A DNA stretch of 64,000 nucleotides from Sphingobacteriales bacterium (GTDB lineage: Bacteria; Bacteroidota; Bacteroidia; Chitinophagales; Chitinophagaceae): the NCBI GenBank assembly GCA_016708305.1, contig JADJGB010000008.1:1674001-1738000 (forward strand), read 5' to 3'. This document shows, one piece after another, positions 36,548 through 47,593 of the stretch. Under the pieces are notes generated by a model. It searched no databases. It saw nothing but the letters and a program-made list of their open reading frames with translations, and was not told the DNA's origin. The translations under genes were made by a program, and so were the position numbers. The number at the start of each line of letters is the position of its first letter. Position 1 is the stretch's first letter.

Positions 36548-38755
36548 TTAATTTAATCTTTTTATAGTTTTTATTGCTTCATCAATAATTGATTTATTCT
36601 CGCTCTTATTTAATGTTAAAGGAGTCAATCCTTCAATAATTCTATTTTTTTGATGGGAGTAATTATACCACCCCAATGCTTCAATCGTAAATAACCTTAT
36701 ACTTATGTCATTTGTATGGTCTGTAGCCAATTTTAACAATTGCGGGATGGACCGGGTTATAGGGTTGTTTCTAAAGGATCGTAACTCCAACTGTTTATTT
36801 TTGATTTTATTAGTAGAATTTTTATCGGAAATAATTTGCATGGTATTTGTATAAGATGCCAAATTATTATCGATAGAAAAAAGTATATTTTCGATATCTT
36901 TTTTATCATAAAAGGATGTAAGATCAGCCTGTCTTTTAACCTCAGTCTTTAATTTTTCCAAATCCATTAATTTCATAAGACTTTTATGTTTGAAGAAAAT
37001 CCTTTCAGATGTATTATCAAAAAACATACTCGAAGTAAATGACGGAATTAATTCATCACTTCCATTTTTGCAAATATACTCTATGGCAAAACGACGAATT
37101 AATTCATAACTGTCTTTTGATGCCAGTTTCAACACCTCAATAAAATTTTTATCATTAAGTTTGCTTAATAAAAAGAAAGCCTCAGCTCTTACCACTATTT
37201 TATAGGATTCAAGATAAGTTTTTCGTAAAAGATTGGAGATATTTGAATAGTTATTTTGAAAAAGTTTTCTTAATGCTAAGGATTGAATATCTGCATGGTT
37301 ATTGTTAAGCAAATTAAACCAGAATAAATTATCATTTGCTTTTAATTTAATAGCAGTATTGATATCAAAATTTAAATTGTTATTTTTTGCAAAACAAAAT
37401 GTTGGATCACCTATTAAATGCGTTTCAAGAAAATTGATTAGTTGATTCCAAGCTCCTACTCTTAGGCCGGAAGTGAGCAGTCCCAGAAATTCATCAGGCC
37501 ACTTATCCTGAATTACATTTACTGTATTCCCTTGAGCCACAATTGCATTACCATCATTAAATAAATACTCTCCGGCAACATTTTCTTTTTCATAAAACGA
37601 TCCATTATAACAGGCATCAAACATGATAAAACGAGCTCCAGGCCTGATTTTCCCAATATCTTCTATTGAAATGTCAAGTGATAAATTCAGCAAAGAATCC
37701 TCTTCTACTTTCTTGAGATCAAAAGCTTCTTCGGCCCAAGATCTTGGTATATTTAAATAAGATACATAATAATCGATCGCTTCATCTTTGGATTTACCAC
37801 TCTCAAAAGTTGATTTTACCTTAGAACGAACGTATAATTTTAGATTCTCTATCGAAGTATTGGGATCACTTCCTTCCTTCAAACCATTCAAATATTGTTT
37901 ATTGGGGGCGCCATGATGGTGAAAAATCATAATATCCAATTCTGGACGTTGTACCTCAGTTAAAAAGAATTTTTTTATTGGCCATTGAGAATTGTAGTCA
38001 ATAAATTTTGTGTTTCCCGCACTTGAAAAAGCGTAAGGGAACTGTTCTTTCAAAGCTATTTGCTCCCCAGCCCAAGCTACTTTGGATTCCGAATTATAAC
38101 CATTCCCCCTACCCATGGTTATATTATCTACTATATTGTTTCTATTTTTTGTCCGTTCGTTTACTACTTTCTTTAAATAATTAGACAATTGTTTGTATTT
38201 ATCAATATTTTTATTTCCATAAGGCTTTATTCGTGCAGAATAAATACTGGAATTTATTTTTTGTGCGCCATCAGACCTTAGAGAATAATAAAACAGTTCA
38301 GGGTTATTCTCATCTCTTTTTAAAAATTCAAACTTCAAATTAAAATCATCATAAAACCTATCAGATGCTACACTCGATTTGTTCCAGGGATATTTGTCTT
38401 GATCCATTTTGAAGGCTGAACATAAATGCTGCGCATCCCTGATCATCGGGATTGGTATTGTTCCTATAAAAACGGCTCCTTCTAAAGGAGCTTTTTTGTC
38501 ATTATATAATTTTAGAAGGAGGCTTCTTATCTCATCAGCCGATTTCCAATTATGAGAGATAATATAAGTCCCCAGGTTATCTTTTTCAATTACTGATTTG
38601 TACGCCAAAACGTCATTCTTAGTTTTGGAAAAGCTGGTATCATCAATAACAATCGCAAATGTTGTCTTAGTACCTATTGAAGGCTTTATAATATTTTGAG
38701 CTTTTAATCCGTAAACGAAATATAATAAAATTAATATCAGTAAACTATTTTTCAT
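36548..38755 (-). CDS. Gingipain-like (C25/clan CD) peptidase domain with HEAT-like repeats, paralog B
   Basis: An intact 735-residue relative of paralog A. Signal peptide MKNSLLILILLYFVYGLKAQ. The core has EGAVFIGTIPIPMIRDAQ, DRFYDDFNLKFEFL and SIYSARIKP. The putative catalytic His is about residue 280 in MIFHHHGAPNKQ. The putative Cys is about 382 in FIMFDACYNGSFYEKEN, and the closing segment is FLETHLIGDPTFCF. His-Gly and Asp-Ala-Cys are the classical wording of clan CD enzymes such as gingipains and caspases. From about 460 onward the sequence is HEAT-like (RAEAFFLLSKLNDKNFIEVL, RLFTIEALGWYNYSHQKNR). It begins 20 bases after the DUF6850-like gene, in one operon. Substrate unknown. Confidence 0.75.
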   Translation of the reverse strand: MKNSLLILILLYFVYGLKAQNIIKPSIGTKTTFAIVIDDTSFSKTKNDVLAYKSVIEKDNLGTYIISHNWKSADEIRSLLLKLYNDKKAPLEGAVFIGTIPIPMIRDAQHLCSAFKMDQDKYPWNKSSVASDRFYDDFNLKFEFLKRDENNPELFYYSLRSDGAQKINSSIYSARIKPYGNKNIDKYKQLSNYLKKVVNERTKNRNNIVDNITMGRGNGYNSESKVAWAGEQIALKEQFPYAFSSAGNTKFIDYNSQWPIKKFFLTEVQRPELDIMIFHHHGAPNKQYLNGLKEGSDPNTSIENLKLYVRSKVKSTFESGKSKDEAIDYYVSYLNIPRSWAEEAFDLKKVEEDSLLNLSLDISIEDIGKIRPGARFIMFDACYNGSFYEKENVAGEYLFNDGNAIVAQGNTVNVIQDKWPDEFLGLLTSGLRVGAWNQLINFLETHLIGDPTFCFAKNNNLNFDINTAIKLKANDNLFWFNLLNNNHADIQSLALRKLFQNNYSNISNLLRKTYLESYKIVVRAEAFFLLSKLNDKNFIEVLKLASKDSYELIRRFAIEYICKNGSDELIPSFTSSMFFDNTSERIFFKHKSLMKLMDLEKLKTEVKRQADLTSFYDKKDIENILFSIDNNLASYTNTMQIISDKNSTNKIKNKQLELRSFRNNPITRSIPQLLKLATDHTNDISIRLFTIEALGWYNYSHQKNRIIEGLTPLTLNKSENKSIIDEAIKTIKRLN

Positions 38756-38775
38756 TCTTATTTATTAAATGTTTT

Positions 38776-40345
38776 TTAAAAATTAAATCCCAATGATAAA
38801 CCAAATAGGTTTCTGTATTTTAGAAAGTTTTCATTTGTTTTGGAATATTTAGCTTCTGCCTTAAAAAATATATTCGCTGATGAAGAATTTTTAAATCGTT
38901 GGGAGTATGTAGCAGAAATACCTAAGGTTTTAAAATTTGCTGTTAAGAAGTTAAAGTCTCCTTGTTCTAACTGCGTCACTGTCGGGTAATCAGCATGTGG
39001 CCCGTTATATAGGTATTCACCATCAATATTTTTATTAATACCTGCCGAAATATTAAAAAGAAGTCGCTTTTTTTAAGTGTTCTGATACAAAAATATTCTT
39101 TTTACCATGAATATTAATAAATAGATTCTTTAAGTTTTTATGTGATGCTGGAATAAAATATAAATCACTATTATTATACAATTCTAATTGGGTTCCCAAC
39201 AACCATAAGTATTCATTAGCTTTATCTCTTGTCCAATCATACCCAAATTGAAATAGTTTTTCTGAGTAGGTAGAACGAATACTTTTAAATAAAGTTATCC
39301 ATCCTGATTGAGATTCCGTATTGTCTCGTTGAGTAATATATTGAATTCCATTAATGTCCCTTTTAGTATATCGAGCATGAATATAATGGCTTTGCCCCTG
39401 TCCGGGTATATGTAATAGCAATTTGCTAACCCATTCTCTTTGTTCTATAGATCCTTCATCTTGTGGAGTTGAAAATGATACCCGTGCATCTTCAAATTTT
39501 AATGAATAGCTACTTGAAAGTAATATATCTACATTTCCTTTATAGTTATATTGGGCACCTACTCCAAAATTATCTCCGGTGTAGTTCGTTGACCTCCCAC
39601 TTCCTAAACCAATAATAGAGTTACCCAAACCATATAGTCTATAATAAGTTTGAGAAATATTAGTGTTAATATTTTCCATTCGTGATTCTTCCTTTAGGTT
39701 GTAATACTCCAGGTTTGCCCCAAAATGATTTTTGATATTTGGAGAGAAAACTATTGATGGCGCCAGTCTAATTTTCATAAAATAGTTTTCAGTTCTGGGA
39801 TCTCTTTGTTTGGCACCCAACGAAGCCAAATAATCACCGCCAAGACCTAAAGCAATTTTATTATTAATTTTCGGGAAGTTAATTTTAAAAGACAAATTAT
39901 AATGTTGATTATTCCAATTACTTAAATTACTGTCTGCTATATAATAAGGCATTCCGCGATACGGATCTATAATTGATGCATTATAGTTAGCGTCTTTAAT
40001 AATGTTGCGTTTATAACTAAAATTACCCCAAACGTACCAGTTTTTAATTTTCACGCCTCCTTCAGTACCAAAATTTAATTCATTTTCCTTTCGGCCTTTC
40101 TGAGGTCTTTTAAATTCGCCCTTTTCTGAATTATAACTCGCTTCAAATAAAGAATAATATTCTGTATTGTCTAATGATAATCCTGCTGCATTATCAGTCT
40201 TACTCCAAATTTGATTTAATTTAAATTTTTCAATCGCAGCAGGAGTATGGTTTGAATTTTCTATTTGTTGAGAGTTCGACAAAAAGGGATAAAAAATACC
40301 TATAGCGATAATTAATATAAATAAAGATTGTTTATTATTATTCAT
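38776..40345 (-). CDS. DUF6850-like outer-membrane beta-barrel protein (one frameshift)
   Basis: About 523 residues after repair. A signal peptide (NNKQSLFILIIAIGIFYPFL) is followed by a beta-rich body with alternating aromatic residues (GVKIKNWYVWGNFSYKRNII, HYNLSFKINFPKINNKIALG) and a terminal Phe (GLSLGFNF). The features and its place after a DUF4876 gene match the DUF6850 family. The frame changes in the A run at about 39061-39067 (minus strand), after which KRLLFNISAGINKNIDGEYL continues to the end at 38776. It starts 23 bases after the DUF4876 gene. Function unknown; probably an outer-membrane partner of the TonB receptor. Confidence 0.65.
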
Positions 40346-40368
40346 TCCAACGATTTTTCCTTTTCAAT

Positions 40369-41616
40369 TTAATTTAACGTATGATTCCAGGATGGCATCT
40401 TTGAATTGTATCTTCTAAACATAGGAACAAATCCTCTTTCAAAATCATCTGTACTATTATTAGTATCCTGAAGTACCGGAGTGCCATCTTCGTTTTCTGC
40501 AATTTTCTTCCTCACTACTCCTAACCCAATATAGGTCGCTCCCACATAAGTCATACCTGCATCCAGTACGCCAGCCATTCTTTTTGCTTTAACCATAGTT
40601 TCATTATGCCCTGCTTCTACACCATCCAAGACATAAGGTATCGGTATTTTTGCATACAATATAGTACTCAAGGGCTAAATTTTTTGTTTGCAATGTTTTA
40701 TCTCCCACAGGATCATATATTACACCATCAGGCACTTTAAAAAATAACATAAGCCCCTCCAAATACTGAAGTTAAATATTGGGGTAATGTACCCATTGCA
40801 CTACTTCCATTACTAAATATGTGAACCATATCTACTGCAGGTTGATCAGGAAAGTTTTTATTATTCATATTAAACTCAAATTCCGAAGAGGAACAATCTA
40901 TCGGAGAATTGGGATTGTAAATTTCCATTTGATGATTAGCTGCAAACTGAGAAACAATGCAACTTTCACCCGGCTTCAACGGGTATTGAGTTCCGTTTCC
41001 TGTAAATTTCCATAACCTATCACTATAGACAAAATTTTTCCCATCACTTTCCGGCCACACCGGTAAATTTTCTGTTGCAATGGTAGGATACAAAGCAGCA
41101 AAATAAAGACCATCCAGATATAATGGAGAATCAGAATTATTATAAATTTCATAAAATTGATCTCTGAAATAATTCTTTGGAGAACCTGCATAGTAAATTT
41201 CCTTAAATACCAACGGGCTGATTTTTAAACCAGTTACAGATATTTTAATAGTTTCATTATCATTGAATATCGGATAATTTACAAGGCTGCCATTTAAATA
41301 AAATAATTGACCTTTGTTATTAGCCGCTTTACCGCTAATCACTATAGTATATATACCGGGTATTAGTCCCTCCACACCTATAGAAGTACCTGTTATTTCT
41401 TTTTCGATTTTTATATTCTCAAGAAAATTGGTAAAAATGATTTTAAGTCCTTCCAGTGATTCAATTCCGTTGATATCAATACTGGGATTTACGGTAGTAT
41501 GAATTAATTTGATCTTATCAGTATTTAAAATTTCTTTATAACGGCTGCAATTCGCAAATAGAATTAAAATCAGAATCAAAAGACCAATGATATTTATAAA
41601 ACTGCTTTAGTTTCAT
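40369..41616 (-). CDS. DUF4876-type lipoprotein (several frameshifts)
   Basis: About 415 residues when joined. The N-terminus reads MKLKQF then, after one frame change, INIIGLLILILILFANCS, giving a lipobox Cys. The body has an Ig-like early part (GVEGLIPGIYTIVISGKAAN) and a region reminiscent of a lamin-tail fold (PLVFKEIYYAGSPKNYF, QFYEIYNNSDSPLYLDGLYF). The end is STILYAKIPIPYVLDGVEAG, then FERGFVPMFRRYNSKMPSWN. The wording matches DUF4876, a Bacteroidota surface-associated family of unknown role. At least two further frame changes lie between 40740 and 40670. It starts 42 bases after the TonB receptor gene. Confidence 0.65.
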
Positions 41617-41658
41617 TTTATTAAGAGATTTAATTCTAAGTCCAAAAAGAATTGTTTA

Positions 41659-44416
41659 TTACGAGAAGTTAATGTTCCGGAGGACCTTTAGTTCAGCCAA
41701 TGGGTAACTCCTTAAAAAATTATTTGCAAAAAATGACACTCTCATGAAGTTCATTATTTCTTTAGTTAAATTTATATTGAAATTAAGCAAGGGTGGATAG
41801 GATTCTGTAATATAGAGTCTGTCGTCCCTTCTTCGTATCAGATTCTTAAACTCAGGGCTCGATGCCTTTTGAGGGTCAAATGGGTATTTTACCATCTAGT
41901 TTTGAAATGTAGGAAACAGGTATCGTGTCATTCCCAAATTGATACCAATCCTTAGTAATCCACATAGTCTCAGTAGTTAAAGATATTACCAATCCAATTT
42001 GAGGTATGTTATGAATAATCCTAAGAGCAGAATTTAATTGTTCAGTATTTCTACGGCTCATTGAGGGTCCGTATAATCCGATATGCGTTCTATCCTTTCC
42101 ACCAATTCCGCTAAAATCATCAAAATAAGTAAAATCGCTACTATAGTTTTGTGATTGCAGCCAGGCGCCATTTAATGAAAAAGAGGTACGAATAGCTTCA
42201 ATTCTTCTTATATTTAAATCTGCCTCAATGCCTTTTGTATTTACAGTCAAATTATTTTTTTGGGATAAAATATTTTGCAAGCACGGGATTACTTTCTTTT
42301 AAGAAATATGTCTGTTGAGAAACAGAGGCTCTGAGATATTCATTAAAAATTACCGGTGTAAAAACCGGAGACATTGAATACCCGTTTTTCAGATTTTCTT
42401 TGAATGCTGTTACGTTCAGGGTCAGTTTTTTTGTTTGTATATCAAAACCAATTTCTGATTTATTATTTGATGCTATTTTCAAATCAGAATTATCTGTGTC
42501 AAATACTCTGGTTGTTGTCATAATAATTCTTTCATTCTCAGGGATAGTAGTGCTTGCCATTTCATTAATATTTATATACTCAAAATAAGCTTTCTCCGGA
42601 TATACATATATCAAAGTAGGCATTTTAGCTGTAAGACCATAACCACCTCGTATGAAGAAAATATTTGGAATAACTTCAAGCGATCCATTTATTCTGGGAG
42701 ACAAGAATCCTTTCATTTTATTCATCAAATCATAACGCAACCCCATTTGGATAGCAAGGTTATTTTTATTATTTATTTTTATATTAAAATTTTCCTCTGC
42801 ATAAGCGCTATATTGTTTCAAGAATTAAATAGCTTTATAAGGTCTTGGCCTGAAAGTTGCATTTACAGCCTGCAAGTTTCTGTAAGGTGGCGTATTGGGA
42901 GAAAAAGTTTTCCCTTCGCCGAGATTCCCGTCAATTCTACTGTCTATGCCAATCAAAATTCTGTTATTTGTATTTTGAATTCGTTTAAATAATGTGAATA
43001 ACAGCTTGCCATATAAATTTACTTCTCTACCATTGATATTCTGTTTACCTAAGTAAGAGGAAGGTAGATATTGAGCATGGTCAGAATTATTAATGCCTGA
43101 CCAGTTTGTAATTTTGACCTAAAGTATCAAATAAATCATTTCTTGGCCGATTGGTAATTATAGCTCCATCAACCGATGTCATAGAATATGGTGCAGTAGC
43201 AGAAGTGTAATTTTCCTGATATTCACTATTTTTATTAGTATAACTACCTGATAAAACGTACTTGATATTTCTCAAAATTCCTTTATTAGAAAAAATTGTA
43301 CCATTTGTATTAATTCTGGTACCTGCCGTGCGTCCGTTGGAAGCTATCATTCTGACTTGATCATCCGGATTTAGATCGCGTATATCCCTTCCAAATACAA
43401 AATCAAAACTTGTATTACTTCTCCATTTATTATTGAGGAAAGTATTTGAATAAATTGCTTTCGCAGATGTTCTTTGGTAATGAAGATAAGATTGTACTGG
43501 ATTTGTAGTATTATTTGCGTAATCACCGCTTAAATTGAGAGTTCCCTTATTTTTGCCTAGCCCAAAACCTTGTTGTGCCGAAAACTGATAAACATGGGGA
43601 TTGGTACGTGCTTTCAATTGCAATGGCTGTTTTCCTGCTTTTGAATTTATAATTACGGCACCCGAAGTTAAGTCACCGTATTCTACAGAAGGAATACCTC
43701 TGATGACTTCTACAGACTCGATATTTTCTAGGGAGATTTCTTATATCTATACCTCCGCTGAGCGAAGATCCTCCTCAAAGCTACTGTTCCTCAATTACTG
43801 ACGGATTCATTGTTTGTAGGTTAGCATTGTTAGAAACCGGAGCTCCGTCCTTTATGACGGAAGCTCCCAAAGCATTCATATTTGCACCTTCTGCTGAAAT
43901 ATTTCTGATGTTAATTTGAGATGCAAAATCTAATGTCGGATTTTTAGTAATACCTCCTGGGAGCAGCGCCATTATATCGCTCAAACTAACTGCCTGTAAA
44001 TGCTCCATAGCATTTGACGAAATTTTTGAAGCTGTCGACTGTCCTGCTCTTGTATTTTCGGCTATTACAGTAACTTCGTTCAAGCGAAAATTTTCTTCAT
44101 CAAGTGTAAAGTCTAATCTCATATTTTGTGAAACGTTAATCATTGTATCAATAGGTATCTTATTAACGTAAGATATGTTTAGCTTCACCTGTCCACTTGG
44201 TACATTTTTCAAAGAATAGGAACCATCTTTTAAACTAACCGTTCCCAGTCCATAAGCTTCAATTGTAATACTTGCATTTGCTAACGGGCTTTTTCCTGAA
44301 ACTCCTCCAGTTTCATAAATAGTCCCTGTAATTGAATATTTTTGACCTGCTGCAATTTGACCGTAGATATTAAATGAGAGCAAGCAAAAAATAATAGCCA
44401 AATTAATAATTTTCAT
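41659..44416 (-). CDS. TonB-dependent receptor with carboxypeptidase-like N-terminal domain (five or more frameshifts)
   Basis: About 920 residues in at least six stepped frames. The signal is MKIINLAIIFCLLSFNIYGQ. A CarboxypepD_reg-like domain spans about 25-105 (YSITGTIYETGGVSGKSPLA, SGQVKLNISYVNKI). The plug follows (VTVIAENTRAGQSTASKIS, MEHLQAVSLSDIMALLPGG, then VEVIRGIPSVEYGDLTSGAV). The rest is a 22-strand-type barrel ending in a short terminal strand (ADLKVLRNINFS-like). Frames change near 43740, 43090, 42825, 42270 and 41890; each junction continues the receptor sequence. The cargo is not known. It is the first gene of the five-gene operon, so it may import whatever the downstream surface proteins release. 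Confidence 0.8.
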
Positions 44417-44636
44417 TAAGCCTTTTATTGAGTTGAGATATTGTTTAGAATTATTGAGGTAAAACTAAGCAAACTAATTCAAACAAAAAAACAACATTTT
44501 GATAATACCCTATTGTATAGTAGCCGCCTTTGATGAGTTTAATTTCAGTTTTCGGCTCTTTGAAATTCAGAATCCATTTTGGTAAAGTCATAAACAACCT
44601 AATTAGGTAGCTCAAAGTTAACACCATTTTCCGCAC

Positions 44637-45013
44637 AAACCAAGAAAATCAGTAAACTTTTTTAAAACTCGGTATAAAAGGGGTAAAAATGCGGAGTTAG
44701 GGTTTAATTTCATTTATAATTTTAAAACTTCCAAACTCATTTCTTATGAAAGAATAAAACCTGATGCTGCCTGTTTTTATTTACCAATAGAAAACGGTGC
44801 GAGAACAAATTTTGTAGTCTGTATTTTTTTGATAATTATATTTATTGTCCTGTGTCTTCATTAAGAATTTTTAGCCCCATGAATCAAACAAAAAATTAGA
44901 CCCTCATTATCCGCCTGCCTTGCAACAGTACTTCCGCACCCAAAACCGCAAGAGCAATCCGGTGATTGTGAGGATGAAGCTGAAGGATTGATGGGTTGTT
45001 TGTGATTATTTCT
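44637..45013. other. Intergenic stretch with a possible transposase-end relic
   Basis: Mostly AT-rich sequence without a gene. At 44896-44991 a plus-strand frame reads ALQQYFRTQNRKSNPVIVRM followed by KLKD and a stop. Its higher GC and basic composition suggest the end of a mobile-element gene, but the family is not identified. Confidence 0.3.
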
Positions 45014-46369
45014 CTAATCAACAAATAAAGAAATATCGGTGGCAGGTAGGGGAAGATTTAAATTTGCTATTTCCGAATAGGCATCATCAGTAAGAGTGGG
45101 ATTGGATAGCGCAAGTCCCCATTTTTTGAAAAATAAGGAAAGATTCTTCCCCGAAATTTTGCTTGCCTGAATCATAAACCATTTCATCTTTGCATCATTG
45201 GTTGTTGGTAATGACACCTCGCGCCTTGCCGTGCGATGGAGTTGATGATAAAAACTATCGCCAAAAGCCAGTTTCAATTGCTGAAACATGCACAGCCTCA
45301 CCCAAACGCTTACCGAAGAAGCATTGAAATTTTTTGCACTTTCGGGTTGAGACAAATAGCTCATTGCCTGTTGCCAGGTATTATCATCTTTTAATCGGGA
45401 AGGCAAGCCCAATGCCTTTTGAACCGCCAGACTGTAAACGTTTACAGTTACTTCGCTCAGCTCGCTCCATGTCCAGGTGCCTTGCTGGTGCATGTGCCCC
45501 AGTTCGTGCCAGGGGCCCCAGGTTAAATTTTCGGCAGTTAGAATGGCCGGCACCGCATCAGTTGTTCTGTACCATGTTCTGTAATAAGTAGCCGCCATAT
45601 AATAATCGGGGTTATCCGATTCGGTAAGCAAATACCGGTGCTGGTTGGGCTGATCAATGGGATCGGGGCCAAACAGGCCACTGATACTGTCTTCAATATT
45701 TATGACTCGATCTGCTTTGTCTATTAATGCCTGTCGGTCATCATTTTTGTATTTAACAGCATTAGCAAGCGAAAAAGTAATAATCGTTTTCCTTCCAACC
45801 AATTGTGCATCCGGCACATCTTTGAGGTTGTCCAGCATTTCTACCCATTCTTTCTGTGTCGTTTTTCCACTTTGAAAAAAAGGAATCGGCTTAAATCCAC
45901 TCACAAATTCCAGACTCACTTCACTATCAGGAAAATCGTTTCCAAACCTGACATACATTATTCCGCCCAAAGGATCGGTAATATTATTTGTTCCGCTATT
46001 TAATGTATAAGTTGTAGGATTCCATTTATTGTTATATCTGGAATAGGTTCCCACCAGCAAAACCGGTTTATGGCTTCCTTTGATAGCAGTAAGATTAATT
46101 GTAACGGTTCCGCCCGGTGGAAAATAAAATCCTGTGGGAGAAAAATCCGATGCCGGATTGTTTTGTGCCAAACGCTTCGCCTCCTTTGTGCCGGTATAAA
46201 GTTCTTTCAACACCAGCACACTATCAGCGGTAGCCAATTTTTTTACAACTACCGGAGGCGTTGATGGCGGTCCCTGATTTTGAGGTCCCCCTGTCGGATT
46301 TTTCTTTGCAGGAGGAAATGCGGACAGGAGTATCAGAAAAATTACCAAGGCCGGAGTGTTCCTGGACAT
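45014..46369 (-). CDS. M60-family (enhancin/mucinase-like) metallopeptidase
   Basis: About 451 residues counted from MSRNTPALVIFLILLSAFPP, a signal peptide. The zinc site HELGH is at about residue 288 (GPWHELGHMHQQGTWTW) and the third ligand Glu in LSEVTVNVYSL, giving the gluzincin pattern HExxHx8,28E of M60 proteins. Upstream is the all-beta part seen in this family (FSPTGFYFPPGGTVTINLTA). M60 enzymes cut mucins and other O-glycoproteins next to glycans. The gene begins just after the end of the epimerase gene (46375) with a tiny gap, so it is the last gene of the sialic-acid cluster. That supports action on sialylated mucin-type substrates. Confidence 0.85.
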   Translation of the reverse strand: MSRNTPALVIFLILLSAFPPAKKNPTGGPQNQGPPSTPPVVVKKLATADSVLVLKELYTGTKEAKRLAQNNPASDFSPTGFYFPPGGTVTINLTAIKGSHKPVLLVGTYSRYNNKWNPTTYTLNSGTNNITDPLGGIMYVRFGNDFPDSEVSLEFVSGFKPIPFFQSGKTTQKEWVEMLDNLKDVPDAQLVGRKTIITFSLANAVKYKNDDRQALIDKADRVINIEDSISGLFGPDPIDQPNQHRYLLTESDNPDYYMAATYYRTWYRTTDAVPAILTAENLTWGPWHELGHMHQQGTWTWSELSEVTVNVYSLAVQKALGLPSRLKDDNTWQQAMSYLSQPESAKNFNASSVSVWVRLCMFQQLKLAFGDSFYHQLHRTARREVSLPTTNDAKMKWFMIQASKISGKNLSLFFKKWGLALSNPTLTDDAYSEIANLNLPLPATDISLFVD

Positions 46370-46374
46370 AAGTT

Positions 46375-47558
46375 TTATGCGTTTAAAAATTTGTCCAAAA
46401 TCTGTACACAATACCATTCCTGTCTGGGCAAATGGAAAGGTCCTTTAAATAAATTTCCTTTGGCAGTCTGAGCTATTCTTCCGTCGCGGTGAAGATAGCC
46501 AAACCACTCGCCATGCTGTTTATCGTGAAAATGACTGTAGCCCCAGTCATGTGCCAGTTTATGCCATTCTGCATATTTTTGATTTCCTGTAATCAGAAAG
46601 GCTAATAAAGTAGCAATAATTGTCTCATTCTGAGGCCACCAGAATTTCATGTCCTGCCAGTACTCCTGCACCGGCTTGTTATATACATCTCGGAAATAAA
46701 GAATTCCTCCATGTTCGGTATCCCAGCCGCGTTCCCACATATAATCTAACATTCTGCAACCCAAACCGATTAAATGAGGATCATTATTCCGGTGCATGGC
46801 TTCATGCAGGATAAACCATGCTCCTTCGATGGCATGCCCGGGATTTAAAGTGCGTCCGTCAATATGGTCAATAATGCTGCCGTCGAGCGCCACCTGCTCC
46901 ATTACGCAACGGATATCGTCTTTTACAAAATAGGTTTCAATTTCGTGAATCCATCTGTCAATCCATTCATCGCAGCGCGGGTCTCCGATGGTTTCCCGTA
47001 GCTGCTGTGCAGTGTTCATCATAATCATCGGTACACCGATACCTTTTGAAGGCCGGTGCCGGTAAATTTCGGTGGCAGTTTTTTCTCGCCATTGGCGTAG
47101 GCAATACATTCACCAAAAACTCTTCGCGCATTTTCGGCAGCCTGTTCATCACCACTGGCTTTGGAGTATGCAGCCGCTGCTATTACATAAAAAGTTTCCG
47201 AAAAATAATATCTGCGTTTGCGAATAGGCTGCCCATCTCTTGTTACATGAAAAAACATCTGTCCGTCGCTATCAAAACAATGTTTATTCAGGAACTCATA
47301 GCCAAGTTTAGCGCCTTCTAACCATTCGGGTTTTTGTTCCACAGTATTGTACAGCGTAGCTAATAACCAGGTGGCACGGCCCTGTATCCATACTGCCTTA
47401 TCATCATCAATCAATGATCCGTCTGCATCGCGCATCAGTAAAAATCCGCTATGCCCGGTATCGTAGGAGCGGGGAAACCAGAAAGGAACCGTATCGTTGA
47501 GTAATTGATTGCTATAAAAATTTTTTAAAGCAATTAAACTTTCTTTATTGTAATTCAT
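46375..47558 (-). CDS. AGE-family N-acylglucosamine 2-epimerase (one frameshift)
   Basis: About 394 residues. An (alpha/alpha)6-barrel enzyme that converts ManNAc and GlcNAc. Sequence landmarks are FWFPRSYDTGHSGFLLMRDA, then WIQGRATWLLATLYN (with the conserved R-x-x-W), GHAIEGAWFILHEAMHR (catalytic His) and EYWQDMKFWWPQNETIIATL. One frame change lies near 47050-47060, restoring FTGTGRPSKGIGVPMIMM. In the Bacteroides fragilis nan pathway an epimerase of this family replaces the NanK/NanE route, so ManNAc released by NanA would become GlcNAc directly. No ManNAc kinase gene is seen. Confidence 0.9.
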
Positions 47559-47593
47559 TTTTAATTATTTATCAAAAGAATGAAACATCGGAG

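Noticed and set aside
44451..44636. A 61-codon minus-strand frame upstream of the TonB receptor gene
   Set aside because: Short, no family, low-complexity hydrophobic start, and it occupies the likely promoter region of the operon.
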